Positions 1-10,082 of a stretch of 64,000 bases of DNA are shown here, piece by piece (position 1 is the stretch's first letter; each line of letters begins with the position of its first letter). Under the pieces are notes generated by a model. That model was not told the origin of the DNA, did not search any database, and saw only the letters and a list, made by a program, of their open reading frames with translations. This stretch comes from Erythrobacter sp. GTDB taxonomy: Bacteria; Pseudomonadota; Alphaproteobacteria; Sphingomonadales; Sphingomonadaceae. The DNA lies in assembly GCA_013822695.1 (NCBI GenBank), contig PNKW01000001.1, positions 26,555-90,554 on the forward strand, in the 5' to 3' direction. Position numbers and translations under genes: made by a program.

Positions 1-532
1 AGCGTGTCGCGGAGGCCGGGAAGCGCTCGCGGAACGGAGCGTCGACCTCGTAGCTAGCCTGCGCGATGGTCGGCCCGAGCACCGCAGCGATGTTGGCGCG
101 GGTCGCCCCCAACGCCTCCATCGCGGCGATGGTGTTCTCGAGCACGCCCTCCACGGCGCCGCGCCACCCCGCATGGGCCGCGCCGATGACGCCCGCAGCC
201 TCGTCGGCGAAGAGGATCGGCCCGCAGTCAGCGGTTACGATACCCAGCACGATGCCCGGCGTGGCGGTGACGACGGCGTCGGCCACAGGGCGACCCTCGG
301 CGGAATCGTCCCACGCTGCGGTGACCGTCACGACATCGGGCGAATGCACCTGATGCGGCGCGGCGAGGATGCCGCCGGGGAGGATCGCCTCGGTCGCAGC
401 TGCACGCAGCAGCCGCACCCCGGCCCCCTCGCCCGGCCCGCCGAAACCAAACTGATGGACGCCGCCCTTGCTACCGAAAAAGCCGTGAGGCACTCCTTCG
501 AGAATCGCGTCGCGCTCGATCTGGAAGTCCAC
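1..532 (-). CDS. pgeF: Polyphenol oxidase/laccase-domain protein (YfiH/PgeF family), 3' end beyond window
   Basis: Reverse-strand translation from a GTG at 532 gives ...APHQVHSPDVV...VTADCGPILFADEAAGVIGAAHAGWRGAVEGVLENTIAAMEALGA..., the family core (ADC, HAGWRG); abuts pepN. Confidence 0.85.
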   Translation of the reverse strand, partial: MDFQIERDAILEGVPHGFFGSKGGVHQFGFGGPGEGAGVRLLRAAATEAILPGGILAAPHQVHSPDVVTVTAAWDDSAEGRPVADAVVTATPGIVLGIVTADCGPILFADEAAGVIGAAHAGWRGAVEGVLENTIAAMEALGATRANIAAVLGPTIAQASYEVDAPFRERFPASATR

Positions 533-537
533 GCGCC

Positions 538-3234
538 TCAGCCCTCCAACGAGCGGCTGACCTGCTCGAAGGTGTCGCGCGACAGATTGCCGCTGGCGAG
601 AATGCGCTCCAGCTCGGCCTTCATCAGCGCCGCCCGCCCCGGCTCGATCCGCCGCCAGCGCCCCAGCGAAGGCACGAAGCGCGCGGCGGTCTGCGGGTTG
701 ATCGGGTCAAGCGCGAGTATCACGTCTGCGACCATCCGGTAGCCCTCGCCATCGACCTTGTGGAAGCCCTTGGGATTGCCGGCAAAGGCCATGTGCAGCG
801 AGCGCACGCGGTTGGGGTTTTTCATGGTGAAATCGGGATGCTCGGCGAGGGCGCGGACATGCGCGATTACCTCGGGGTGAAGCGACAGGGCCTGGAGCGT
901 GAACCACTTGTCGACCACCAGCGCGTTGTCCTTGTAGCGCTCGTAGAAAGCCGCCAGCTTTTCGGCGCGCGCGGGGGTGTCGAGCCCGCACAGCACCATC
1001 AGCGCCCCCTGCCGGTCGGTCATGTTGTCCGCCGCATCGAACTGCGCTGCGGCGAGCTCGGCCGCCTTGGTCGGGTCAGCGGCGGCGATCAGGCCGAGGG
1101 CAATGGTCTTGACCTTGCGCGCCCCGCGCCCTGCCGAATCGTCCAGCGCCACCGCCGAAGCGCGCGCATGGAGCGCCGCCAGCTCGCCCGCGAGCGCGGT
1201 GCCGATGGCGGCCTTCAGCCCCTCGCGCGCGGTGTGGATCGCGCCGGGATCGGCCTTGCGGTCACCGCTCGCCATCGCTTCGAACAGATAGGTTTCCGAT
1301 GGGAGCACCAGCAATTCGCCGCGCATCGCATCCTCGAGCGCGTTGTCGGCCAGGCTCGAGCGGAACGCGCCGATGATCGCCGCCTCGCCCGCCGCCTGCG
1401 TCTCGGCCGACAGCGCGCCGCTGGCGGTGCCGACGAGGTGGCTGACGGCGAGCTCCTGCAAGGCTTCCGAGCGCGCGAAGGGATCATCGTCATGCGCGGC
1501 GAGGAAGACGAGGTCTTCACGCGCCAGCTGACGCTCGATCACGACGGGGGCCGTGAAGCCGCGGTTGATCGAGACAACCGGATCGGGGCCGGCAAGCGGG
1601 AGATCGAAGATCTGTTCCTCGCCCTCCAGCACCACCAGCTGCTCCGCCCCGAGCGCGCCGGAGCGCGCGTGCACCGCGACCTTCAGCGGGATCGGCATGG
1701 GCAGCTTGTCGGGCTGGCCGGGGGTGACGGAGACGGTCTGCTTGAGGGTGAGCTTCAGGCTGTTACCCTCGATCACCTGCGACACCGCCACCCGCGGCGT
1801 GCCAGCCTGCGAATACCAGCGGCGGAATGCGGTGAGGTCGATCCCCGCCCCGTCCTCGATCGCCTTGACGAAATCCTCGCAGGTCGCCGCTTCCCCGTCG
1901 TGGCGGTCGAAATAGAGGTCGCACCCGGCGCGGAACCGCGCCTCGCCCACCATCGAGCGCATCATGCGGATTACCTCGGCGCCCTTGTTGTAGACCGTCG
2001 CGGTGTAGAAGTTGCTGATCTCGCGGTAGCTGTCGGGCCGGATCGGATGCGCGAGCGGGCCTGCATCCTCGGGGAACTGCGCCGCGCGCAGAATGCGCAC
2101 ATCCTCGATCCGCTTGACCGCCTCGCCCCGCATGTCCTGACTGAACAGCTGGTCGCGCAGCACGGTGAAACCCTCTTTCAGCGACAACTGGAACCAGTCG
2201 CGACAGGTCACGCGGTTGCCTGACCAGTTGTGGAAATATTCGTGCGCGATCACGCCCTCGACCGCGTCGAAATCGCCGTCGGTCGCGGTGTCGGGGTCGG
2301 CCAGCACATATTTGGTGTTGAAGACGTTGAGCCCCTTGTTCTCCATCGCCCCCATGTTGAAGTCGCTGACGGCGACGATGTTGTAGAGATCGAGGTCATA
2401 TTCGCGGCCAAACACGTCCTCGTCCCACTTCATCGAGCGGTGAAGGCTTTCGAGCGCGTGGTCGGTGCGTTCGAGGTCTTCCTCGCGCACCCAGACATTG
2501 CATTCGACCACGCGGCCCGAGGCGGTGGTGAAGGGCTTGGAGTTCGCCACCAGATCGCCCGCGACCAGCGCGAAGAGGTAGGAGGGCTTGGGCCAGGGGT
2601 CGTGCCACTCGGCCCAGTGGGTGCCGTCCGCGTTCTCGCCCGCCGCGACGCGGTTGCCGTTGCACAGCAGGATCGGGAACAGCGCCGTGTCCCCTTCCAT
2701 CCGCACTTCATAGGTCGAGAGCACGTCGGGTCGGTCGGGGAAGAAGGTGATGCGGCGGAAGCCCTCCGATTCGCACTGGGTGCAAAGCATGCCGTTGGAG
2801 GCATAGAGGCCCATCAGCTGGGTGTTGGCGCTCGGGTCGATCCGGGTGACGACCTCGACCATGTGCTTCGCGCCCGGCAGGGTAACGACGAGGTCGGGCC
2901 CGTCCATCCGCCATTCGGCCGGCGCGCCGTCGACCAAGACGCTCTCGGCGGTGAGGCTGTCGCCGTTGAGGCGCAGCTCGGGCGAGGCATCGGCGGCGGG
3001 GTTGCGTTCGACCGCGAGAGCTGCTGTCACCTTCGTCACATTCAGCCCCAGCCGGAAATCGAGCTGCGTCGTCGGCAGGATCCACGCGAACGGCGTGTAG
3101 TCCTCGCGCCGGATCACCGGCGGCTCGTGCGGGGTGGGCGCGGCGTCCGCGATTTCGGGGTTGCCGTCGGGGGTGGTGGGGGTGGTTGCGATGTCCATGC
3201 GGCCCGATTTAGGTTGCTTTGCGCGCGGGTCCAA
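538..3234 (-). CDS. pepN: Aminopeptidase N (M1 family)
   Basis: GAMENKGLNVFN and HEYFHNWSGNRVTCRDWFQLSLKEG (HExxH-x18-E); true start may be the Met at 3198. Confidence 0.95.
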   Translation of the reverse strand: MDPRAKQPKSGRMDIATTPTTPDGNPEIADAAPTPHEPPVIRREDYTPFAWILPTTQLDFRLGLNVTKVTAALAVERNPAADASPELRLNGDSLTAESVLVDGAPAEWRMDGPDLVVTLPGAKHMVEVVTRIDPSANTQLMGLYASNGMLCTQCESEGFRRITFFPDRPDVLSTYEVRMEGDTALFPILLCNGNRVAAGENADGTHWAEWHDPWPKPSYLFALVAGDLVANSKPFTTASGRVVECNVWVREEDLERTDHALESLHRSMKWDEDVFGREYDLDLYNIVAVSDFNMGAMENKGLNVFNTKYVLADPDTATDGDFDAVEGVIAHEYFHNWSGNRVTCRDWFQLSLKEGFTVLRDQLFSQDMRGEAVKRIEDVRILRAAQFPEDAGPLAHPIRPDSYREISNFYTATVYNKGAEVIRMMRSMVGEARFRAGCDLYFDRHDGEAATCEDFVKAIEDGAGIDLTAFRRWYSQAGTPRVAVSQVIEGNSLKLTLKQTVSVTPGQPDKLPMPIPLKVAVHARSGALGAEQLVVLEGEEQIFDLPLAGPDPVVSINRGFTAPVVIERQLAREDLVFLAAHDDDPFARSEALQELAVSHLVGTASGALSAETQAAGEAAIIGAFRSSLADNALEDAMRGELLVLPSETYLFEAMASGDRKADPGAIHTAREGLKAAIGTALAGELAALHARASAVALDDSAGRGARKVKTIALGLIAAADPTKAAELAAAQFDAADNMTDRQGALMVLCGLDTPARAEKLAAFYERYKDNALVVDKWFTLQALSLHPEVIAHVRALAEHPDFTMKNPNRVRSLHMAFAGNPKGFHKVDGEGYRMVADVILALDPINPQTAARFVPSLGRWRRIEPGRAALMKAELERILASGNLSRDTFEQVSRSLEG

Positions 3235-3250
3235 TGATTAGGTTTGCGCA

Positions 3251-4042
3251 ATGTCGCGTTTATTGATCTTCGGTCTCGGCTACACTGCCGGACGCATCGC
3301 CACCGCAATGCACGCCGCCGGCTGGCAGGTGCGCGCCACGGGCAGCGCGGGCGACATTGCCTTCGCCGAGCGCGAGGCGGTGCTGGCAGCGGTGGACGAG
3401 GCGAGCCACATCCTCTCCTCCGTCCCGCCGGAACGCGCAGGCGGTGATCCGGTGCTGGAGGCTTACGGCGATGCGATCCGCGGCAAGGCGCTGTTCTACC
3501 TCTCCTCCACCGGCGTCTATGGCGACCGCGCGGGCGCATGGGTGGACGAGACCACGCCGACCATCGCTGAGGCCGGGGAAGGCCGCCGCAATGCACGGGC
3601 GGAGGCCGATCTCGCATGGCTGACCATGGGCGCACGGGTGTTCCGCCTGCCGGGGATCTACGGGCCTGGGCGCTCGGCGCTCGATCGGGTGCGGGAGGGC
3701 AAGGCGCGGCGGATGGACATTCCGGGGCAGGTGTTCAGCCGCGTCCATGTCGACGATATCGTCAGCGGCGTGGTCACGGCGCTCACGCAGGATGCCCCCG
3801 CCGGGGCCTACAACCTTGGCGACGACCTCCCCTGCAGCGGCAATGAAGTGACCGAACACGCCTGCCGGTTGCTCGGCCTGGCGCTGCCGCCGCTGGAATC
3901 GCTGGAGGAAGCGAACCTGTCGGAAATGGCGCGCGGATTCTACATGGAGAACCGCCGCGTCGCGAACGGGAAGGCGAAGCGGGTACTGGGGTGGGCACCG
4001 CGCTATCCGACCTACGTCGAGGGGCTGGGCGCGCTGCTGTAA
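3251..4042 (+). CDS. NAD(P)-binding SDR/epimerase-like protein
   Basis: N-terminal Rossmann MSRLLIFGLGYTAGRIA; YLSSTGVYGD; divergent from pepN. Confidence 0.75.
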   Translation: MSRLLIFGLGYTAGRIATAMHAAGWQVRATGSAGDIAFAEREAVLAAVDEASHILSSVPPERAGGDPVLEAYGDAIRGKALFYLSSTGVYGDRAGAWVDETTPTIAEAGEGRRNARAEADLAWLTMGARVFRLPGIYGPGRSALDRVREGKARRMDIPGQVFSRVHVDDIVSGVVTALTQDAPAGAYNLGDDLPCSGNEVTEHACRLLGLALPPLESLEEANLSEMARGFYMENRRVANGKAKRVLGWAPRYPTYVEGLGALL

Positions 4043-4045
4043 CTT

Positions 4046-4175
4046 TTCACACAAAGGCACAAAGACGCAAAGATGCCGCGCCTTGCCCGAAGGGTATCCT
4101 GCAAAATCGGGGTCAGCCTCGCAAAGCGCCTGCGGCGGCCACTGCACTCCTTGTGTCTTTGTGGCCTTGTGTGAA
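4046..4175. repeat. Intergenic inverted repeat, 21-bp arms
   Basis: ttcacacaaaggcacaaagac (4046-4066) pairs with gtctttgtggccttgtgtgaa (4155-4175), 19/21 matched. Confidence 0.8.
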
Positions 4176-4180
4176 CCCCA

Positions 4181-5092
4181 CTACTTCTTCTGCCGCGACC
4201 GCAATGCCAGCCCCATGCCCAGCAGCGCCAGCGCCATCCCGCTCGCCGAAAGCGCGTCCCATACGAAGCCCTCGAACAGGGTCGAAAGCAGCATCGCCAC
4301 GCATACGGTGACGATCGCATTATAGGCCGTACGCCCCGCGCCGATCTCGCGCACCAGATTGTAGTGCAGCGGGAAGGTCACCACCGAACCGATGATCGCC
4401 AGATAGGCCGTCCCCGCCCAGAACTGCCATCCGGTCGGCACCACCGGCAGCCCGTCGGTGGCCAGCGCATAGACGAGGTCGAAGCTCGTCCCATAGACCA
4501 TCGCCCAGGCCAGAAAGCTCACCATAGGCACGCCCCGCCCGGTGGGGTTGGCCTGCACCACATTAGCGATCGAGGCCGCGAGCATCCCGCCCACCGCCAG
4601 CACGATACCCAGCGCCACGTTACCGCCGAGAGGCGCCGCATTCCATTCGTGCACCAGCAGCAGCGACACGCCCGCGATGGCGACAAGGCTCCCGCCGATG
4701 AAGCCGCCTTGCACCCGCTCACCGATGAACACCCGCGCGAAGATCGCATTGGGAACCATCAGCAGCGCAAACATCACCGCGACAATCCCGGAGGTGATGT
4801 GCTGTTCGGAATGATAGACGAACAGGAAATTGCCGCTGAACTGCGCAATGCCGACGCCCAGCGCGAGGCTGTGCTCGGGGCGGGTGAGCTTCAGCCGGTT
4901 GCCCATCACCATCGCCAGCGCGAACAGCGCCGGGGTCGCCAGCATGAAGCGGTAGAACACGCCCCAGGCCGCGGGCACGTCGGCAATCTGCCCGGTGATG
5001 ACGAACCAGGTCGAACCCCAGATCGTCCCCGTCAGCATGAAGGGAACGAGAACCTTGGGGTTGAGCATAGTGGGCGCCCCGCCACCGCTCAT
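4181..5092 (-). CDS. EamA/DMT-family transporter
   Basis: MLNPKVLVPFMLTGTIWGSTWFVITGQ..., about ten hydrophobic segments; start 5092 or 5068. Confidence 0.8.
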   Translation of the reverse strand: MSGGGAPTMLNPKVLVPFMLTGTIWGSTWFVITGQIADVPAAWGVFYRFMLATPALFALAMVMGNRLKLTRPEHSLALGVGIAQFSGNFLFVYHSEQHITSGIVAVMFALLMVPNAIFARVFIGERVQGGFIGGSLVAIAGVSLLLVHEWNAAPLGGNVALGIVLAVGGMLAASIANVVQANPTGRGVPMVSFLAWAMVYGTSFDLVYALATDGLPVVPTGWQFWAGTAYLAIIGSVVTFPLHYNLVREIGAGRTAYNAIVTVCVAMLLSTLFEGFVWDALSASGMALALLGMGLALRSRQKK

Positions 5093-6120
5093 AGCGCGGC
5101 GATCGCCTTGCCGAGCGCGGCGGCATCCTCCGGACGAGTGTTCCAGGCGGTGACGAAGCGGGCGGAATCCGCGCCCCAGTCGTAGAAGGCGAAATCCTGC
5201 GCGCGCAGTGCGTCGCGCTCGGCCTCGGTCAAGCGCACGAACAGCTCGTTCGCCTCGACCGGGTGGAGCAGCCGGTCGGCGCAGCCTGCGGCCACTTCCT
5301 GCGCCGCCGCATTGGCGTGCGCGGCATTGGCGAGCCACAGGTCACCTTCCAGCATCGCGAGGATCTGCGCCGCGAGATAGCGCCCCTTGCATTGCAGGTG
5401 CCCGGCCCGCTTGCGGCGATAGCGCACTTCCATGGAGCGTTCGGGATCGAACAGCACCACGGCCTCCGCCCCCATGCCGCCGTTCTTGATGAAGCCAAAG
5501 GCGAGGCTGTCCACCGGGCCGCTCGCTGCCCGCGCCGCTTCTGCCGCGCTGCCGCCATGGAAGGCCGCGGCATTGGCGAAGCGCGCGCCGTCCATGTGCA
5601 GACCGAGGCGTCGCTCCTTTGCGAAAGCCCCCAGCGCCGCGAGTTCGGCGGGCGAGTAGGTGCGGCCATATTCCGACGCCTGCGTGATCGCGATGGCGTG
5701 GGGCTGCACCTGATGCACATCATTGCGGATCGGGTCGACCAGCGCGGCGATGTCCTCAGGCGTGAGCTTTGCGCCCTCGCCGTCTGCCAGCATCAGCTTG
5801 GCGCCGTGGAGGAAGAAGCCGGGCGCCCCGCCCTCGTCGACCTCGATATGCGCCTCGCGGTGGCACACCACCCCGCCGTGGGGCTGCACCAGCGTGCCCA
5901 GCGCAAGGCAGTTCGCCGCCGTCCCCGTCGCCACCCACAAGGCCGCGCATTCACGCCCGAACAGCGCGGTGAAACGGGCGTCGAGTTCGGCCGAGAGCCT
6001 GTCCCCGTCGTATGGGTTGTCCGGTCTGTCGGCGCTGCGCATCGCCTCCCACAGCCGGGGGTGGACGGCAGCGGCATTGTCCGACAGGAAGGGCTTGGCG
6101 AGGCTCATCGGGCACGCCAT
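5089..6120 (-). CDS. ltaE: Low-specificity L-threonine aldolase family, PLP-dependent
   Basis: FLSDNAAAVHPRLWEAM, ALWVATGTAANCLAL, HIEVDEGGAPGFF, LGLHMDGARFANA. Confidence 0.85.
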   Translation of the reverse strand: MACPMSLAKPFLSDNAAAVHPRLWEAMRSADRPDNPYDGDRLSAELDARFTALFGRECAALWVATGTAANCLALGTLVQPHGGVVCHREAHIEVDEGGAPGFFLHGAKLMLADGEGAKLTPEDIAALVDPIRNDVHQVQPHAIAITQASEYGRTYSPAELAALGAFAKERRLGLHMDGARFANAAAFHGGSAAEAARAASGPVDSLAFGFIKNGGMGAEAVVLFDPERSMEVRYRRKRAGHLQCKGRYLAAQILAMLEGDLWLANAAHANAAAQEVAAGCADRLLHPVEANELFVRLTEAERDALRAQDFAFYDWGADSARFVTAWNTRPEDAAALGKAIAAL

Positions 6121-6160
6121 TAACCGCACATTCAGGCGTGGCAAGCCGGAGGAGCATCCC

Positions 6161-6478
6161 ATGCACGAAGAAAGCGCAAAGCCGACAATTACCCACCATG
6201 TGCTGGGGCAGGGCGGCCGCTATGTCGCGGTGGTCGAGGGGTCGCCGGAAGAAGGCTATCTCGAATGGGAGCCGGGCGGCGCGAAGGACGGGAAGGAGAT
6301 CCGCATCGCCACCCACACCATCGTCCCGCGCGCGATCGGCGGGCGCGGCGTGGCGGGCGCGCTGGTCGTGAGGCTGGTGGAGGACGCCGAGCGGCAGGGC
6401 TTCCTGATCCGCCCCGATTGCTCCTACGTGGCGAGGAAGTTTTCCGAGAACCCTGACTGGGCCGCACTCAAGGCCTGA
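6161..6478 (+). CDS. Short GNAT-like N-acetyltransferase
   Basis: GYLEWEPGG...THTIVPRAIGGRGVAGALVVRLVEDAERQGFLIRPDCSYVARKF; small YjdJ-type layout. Confidence 0.7.
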   Translation: MHEESAKPTITHHVLGQGGRYVAVVEGSPEEGYLEWEPGGAKDGKEIRIATHTIVPRAIGGRGVAGALVVRLVEDAERQGFLIRPDCSYVARKFSENPDWAALKA

Positions 6479-8004
6479 GGAGCAGGCGCTGAGTGAGGCG
6501 GGGCATCGAGCCGCGAGTAATCGGTCGCGGTGATCGTCTCAAGCACCGCCGCCCGCAGCTTGCGCGCCTCGTTGATGGGCACGCCGCGCATCGCGAAGCT
6601 GCCCCCGGCAAGCCCCAAGTGCACTGTCGCATAACCACGCAGCCGCGCCACCGGGCCCTGCGCGATCTCGACCGAATGGAGCTTCAGCCGCGTCGCGATT
6701 TCCTGCTTCGGCGAGAGGAACCCGTGGCTGGCATAGACTTGGGCCTCGTCGATCGCATGGCGGCGGAATTCCCAGGCGTAGAGGTTCGCGCCGACCGCCA
6801 GCACCGCCAGGCCGAGCGGGATCAGGAACAGGCCGGTGGGCGCAAAGATTGCCGCCCCGATCGTCGCGACCCCGAAGATCGCCGCATCGCGCAGGGCGAG
6901 GTCGTTGCGGTGCCGGGTGCTGGCGCGCTGCCACCGGGTAGCCTCGCCCGGCAGGCGGAACCCTGACGCGGCGACGATCGGCGCGATCTCCGCCATTGTC
7001 GCGAAGGGCGCGACCACGTGGCTCTGCTCCTTGTCGTCCTGCGCGAGGCTGACGAAACTCAGCGAATGCCAGCCGAAGCGGTAGCGCACCGCGCCGGTGC
7101 CGATCACCAATCCTTGCACGCGGTGCGCGGGCATCACCACGTCGGTGCGGGTGAAGAGCCCGCGCTGGCGCCGGAAACCGCGCGCCGAGCGGGTGAGCGT
7201 GAAGCCCCAATCGCGCAGGAACGTGCGCACCACGCCGGTTATCGAACCGATCACCAGCAGGCCGACCAGCCCCGCCACCGCGCCCAGCGCCTGCGCATAG
7301 GGCCCCAGCGTCGCCACGGTGCTGCCCTGCTCCTTGAGCCAGCCGTACCACAGATCAACGTCCCAGACGTCGACCGAGGTGACGTTGTCGACATATTGCA
7401 GCGCGCCGCCGAGCACCGCGAAGACCGCGAGCGAGAATTCGAACAGGCCGAAGGTCAGGAGTCGCCCCGGCGCAAGCGCGAACAGCACCTCTCCCGCGTC
7501 GTCGGCAGGGCGCGCGGGCGCGGCGGGGTCGGCAGGTGCGGCAGGTGCAGCCACCGCCACGTCCTCGCGTCGCTCGCGCACCAATTGGCGCAACGCCTCG
7601 CCCTCGGCGGCGGTGAGATATTGGAGCGCAAGGTCATCCGCCCCGCCCGCCCCGGTCTCGAACTTGACCGCGACCAGCCCCAGCAGGCGCGGCAGCGGCT
7701 TGGCTTCGAGGCTGACGTCCTGAATCCGCTCGAACGGCACCGAGCGCGCGGCGCGGCTGAGGATGCCGCTCTCGACCCGGATGTCGGTCTCGGAGATGGT
7801 GTAGGTCAGCCGCCGCCAGCCGACATAGCTCGTCACCACGCCGATCGCCACCGCCGCAAGGCCGACGCCGAGCGCGACGAGGAACCGCCCGCCGCCGCCG
7901 ATCCCGGAAAAGGCGATGGCGATGGCCGGGAGCACCGCGCTGCGGATCGCCCCGAGCGCGCCGATGGCAACGCTGAGCGGCGCGGTGCGGCGGGTATCGC
8001 TCAT
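6424..8004 (-). CDS. PH-domain (bPH2, YdbT-type) membrane protein
   Basis: TYTISETDIRVESGILSRAARSVPFERIQDVSLEAKPLPRLLGL, with multiple TM segments. Confidence 0.8.
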   Translation of the reverse strand: MSDTRRTAPLSVAIGALGAIRSAVLPAIAIAFSGIGGGGRFLVALGVGLAAVAIGVVTSYVGWRRLTYTISETDIRVESGILSRAARSVPFERIQDVSLEAKPLPRLLGLVAVKFETGAGGADDLALQYLTAAEGEALRQLVRERREDVAVAAPAAPADPAAPARPADDAGEVLFALAPGRLLTFGLFEFSLAVFAVLGGALQYVDNVTSVDVWDVDLWYGWLKEQGSTVATLGPYAQALGAVAGLVGLLVIGSITGVVRTFLRDWGFTLTRSARGFRRQRGLFTRTDVVMPAHRVQGLVIGTGAVRYRFGWHSLSFVSLAQDDKEQSHVVAPFATMAEIAPIVAASGFRLPGEATRWQRASTRHRNDLALRDAAIFGVATIGAAIFAPTGLFLIPLGLAVLAVGANLYAWEFRRHAIDEAQVYASHGFLSPKQEIATRLKLHSVEIAQGPVARLRGYATVHLGLAGGSFAMRGVPINEARKLRAAVLETITATDYSRLDAPPHSAPAPQALSAAQSGFSENFLAT

Positions 8005-8014
8005 GCGGCGTCCC

Positions 8015-8521
8015 TCACAGCGTCTCGCGGCGGATATGCGCGCGGATCTCCTCGCGCATTTCGCGCGCCAGCCCCTCGCCGAGGCCCGGCAGAGAGACGC
8101 TGGCATTGTGGTTGCCCGCCGTGTGGAGCGTCAGCGTGGCGATGCCGAAGAACCGCTCGAGCGGGCCCTGGTGCACGTCGATATGCTGCACCCGGCCGAA
8201 GGGCACGACCGTGTCCGAACGGAACATGAGGCCGCGCACCACGCGCAGCCGGTCGGCGCTGATCTGGTAGCCGCGGGCGTTGTAACGGGTCTGGGGAATG
8301 CGGATGATCAGCGCCAGCGCGATCAGCAGCACCGGGCCGGCGATAATGCCGCTCGGGAACAGGCCCTCGCCGCGAAAGGCGCCCTCCAGCACCAGCGCGC
8401 CGACGAGGAAGGGGATCGAGGACAGCGTCGTCTGCACGCGCAGGGCGTGGGAATAGTTGGGGTGGAGCTTCGTCAGCGCGCCATCATCGTCGAGCGGCTG
8501 GGGAACGGGCGTCTCGTCCAT
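8015..8521 (-). CDS. PH-domain (bPH2, YdbS-type) membrane protein
   Basis: GYQISADRLRVVRGLMFRSDTVVPFGRVQHIDVHQGPLERFFGIATLTLHTAG; paired with the YdbT-type gene. Confidence 0.8.
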   Translation of the reverse strand: MDETPVPQPLDDDGALTKLHPNYSHALRVQTTLSSIPFLVGALVLEGAFRGEGLFPSGIIAGPVLLIALALIIRIPQTRYNARGYQISADRLRVVRGLMFRSDTVVPFGRVQHIDVHQGPLERFFGIATLTLHTAGNHNASVSLPGLGEGLAREMREEIRAHIRRETL

Positions 8522-8655
8522 GGTGCCTTATCTGCGCAATACAGCCGCCATGCGCAAGCCGCTTTCCGCGCCGCCCCTAGCGCATTTATGAGGGCGACGC
8601 GCGGGGCGCGGCCTCCTAGAACCTCCCGCACGTCCACTCCGGGAGAGAGAACCTC

Positions 8656-9303
8656 ATGATCACGCTCCATTCCAGCCTCGGCCCCAACCCCCGCCTCGCC
8701 CGCATGTTCATGGTCGAAAAGGGGCTCGAGGAAGGCCGCGATTTCGCCCGCGTGCATTACGACATCATCACCGGCCAGAACCGGCAGGACGCGGGCTACA
8801 TGGCCAAGAACCCGCAGGGCACCACCCCAACGCTCGAGCTGGAGGACGGCATCTGCCTCACCGAAAGCTGGCCGATCTGCGAATATGTCGAGGAGCTGCA
8901 CCCTGCCCCCAACCTGTTCGGCGAGACCCCGGTGGAGCGGGCGACGGTGCGCAAATGGGCGCGGCTGTTCGATCAGGAGGTGGTGGTGCCGATGACGATG
9001 GGCTTCCGCGCGGGCGCGGGCCGCCCGATGTTCGAGCCGCGCATGAGCGTTGTCTCTCCCGAAGCCGGGGCGGAACTCTCGGCGATGGCGGACGAGAAGT
9101 GGCGGCTGTTCGACGGCTACCTCGGGACGAGCAATCACATCGCGCTCGGCCGCTTCACCTTTGCCGACCTGATCATCTTCGCCTTCGCCAATTTCGGCTT
9201 CACCGTGGGCTGGAAGCTGCCCGAGGGGACGGACAACCTCGCGCGGTTTGTGGCGACGCATAACCAGCGGCCGTGCGCGGCGATCTGGACGCAGGCCGAG
9301 TAA
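8656..9303 (+). CDS. Glutathione S-transferase family protein
   Basis: MITLHSSLGPNPRLARMFMVEKGLE...; GTTPTLELEDGICLTESWPICEYVEEL. Confidence 0.85.
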   Translation: MITLHSSLGPNPRLARMFMVEKGLEEGRDFARVHYDIITGQNRQDAGYMAKNPQGTTPTLELEDGICLTESWPICEYVEELHPAPNLFGETPVERATVRKWARLFDQEVVVPMTMGFRAGAGRPMFEPRMSVVSPEAGAELSAMADEKWRLFDGYLGTSNHIALGRFTFADLIIFAFANFGFTVGWKLPEGTDNLARFVATHNQRPCAAIWTQAE

Positions 9304-10082
9304 TGCCCGACCTTTCGGGTAAGGTCGCCATCGTCACCGGCTGCGCGAGCGGGATCGGCGCGGCGACGGTGCGGCGGCTGCGGGCCGACGGGGCCGAGGT
9401 GTTCGGCACCGATCTCGACCCGGACGGCGGTACGGCGCTGTGTGCTGAAGTGGGCGCGCGCTTCGCCGTGCAGGACGTGTCCGACCGCGCGCTGTGGCCA
9501 CAAATCGTCGCGCGGGCGGTGGAGGCCTTCGGGCGGCTCGACATTCTGGTGAACAATGCCGGGATGGTCTCGGGCGCAGGCATCGGCGACCATGACGACG
9601 CGGCAATGTTCGCCGCGTGGGACAAGGTGCTCGCCGTCAACCTCACCGGCACCATGGCCGGCTGCCGCGCCGCCATTGCCGCGATGCGCGCCAATCCGGG
9701 CGGCGCGAAAGGCGCGATCGTCAACATCGCCTCGACCACCGCGATCGCCCCGCTGCCGACCGATGTCGGCTATTCGGCGAGCAAGGCGGCGGTGCGGGCG
9801 CTGAGCAAGTCGGTGGCAACGTGGTGTGCGCAAGCCGGGCTCGCAATCCGCTGCAACACGGTGATCCCGGGCGCGACCATGACCGGCATTCTCGCGGCGG
9901 CCGAAGTGCAGATGCCCGGCCTCATCGCTGCGGTTGCCAAGACCTCGCCGCTGAACCGCCTCGCCGACCCTTCCGAGACCGCCGCCGCCATCGCCTTCCT
10001 CGCCAGCGACGAGTGCCCGTTCATGACCGGCGCGGAAATGCTGGTCGATGGCGCGGCGCTGTCGATCCACCCGGGGTTCTAG
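9303..10082 (+). CDS. SDR family oxidoreductase
   Basis: KVAIVTGCASGIG, DILVNNAG, YSASKAAV; overlaps the GST stop by 1 nt. Confidence 0.9.
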   Translation: MPDLSGKVAIVTGCASGIGAATVRRLRADGAEVFGTDLDPDGGTALCAEVGARFAVQDVSDRALWPQIVARAVEAFGRLDILVNNAGMVSGAGIGDHDDAAMFAAWDKVLAVNLTGTMAGCRAAIAAMRANPGGAKGAIVNIASTTAIAPLPTDVGYSASKAAVRALSKSVATWCAQAGLAIRCNTVIPGATMTGILAAAEVQMPGLIAAVAKTSPLNRLADPSETAAAIAFLASDECPFMTGAEMLVDGAALSIHPGF

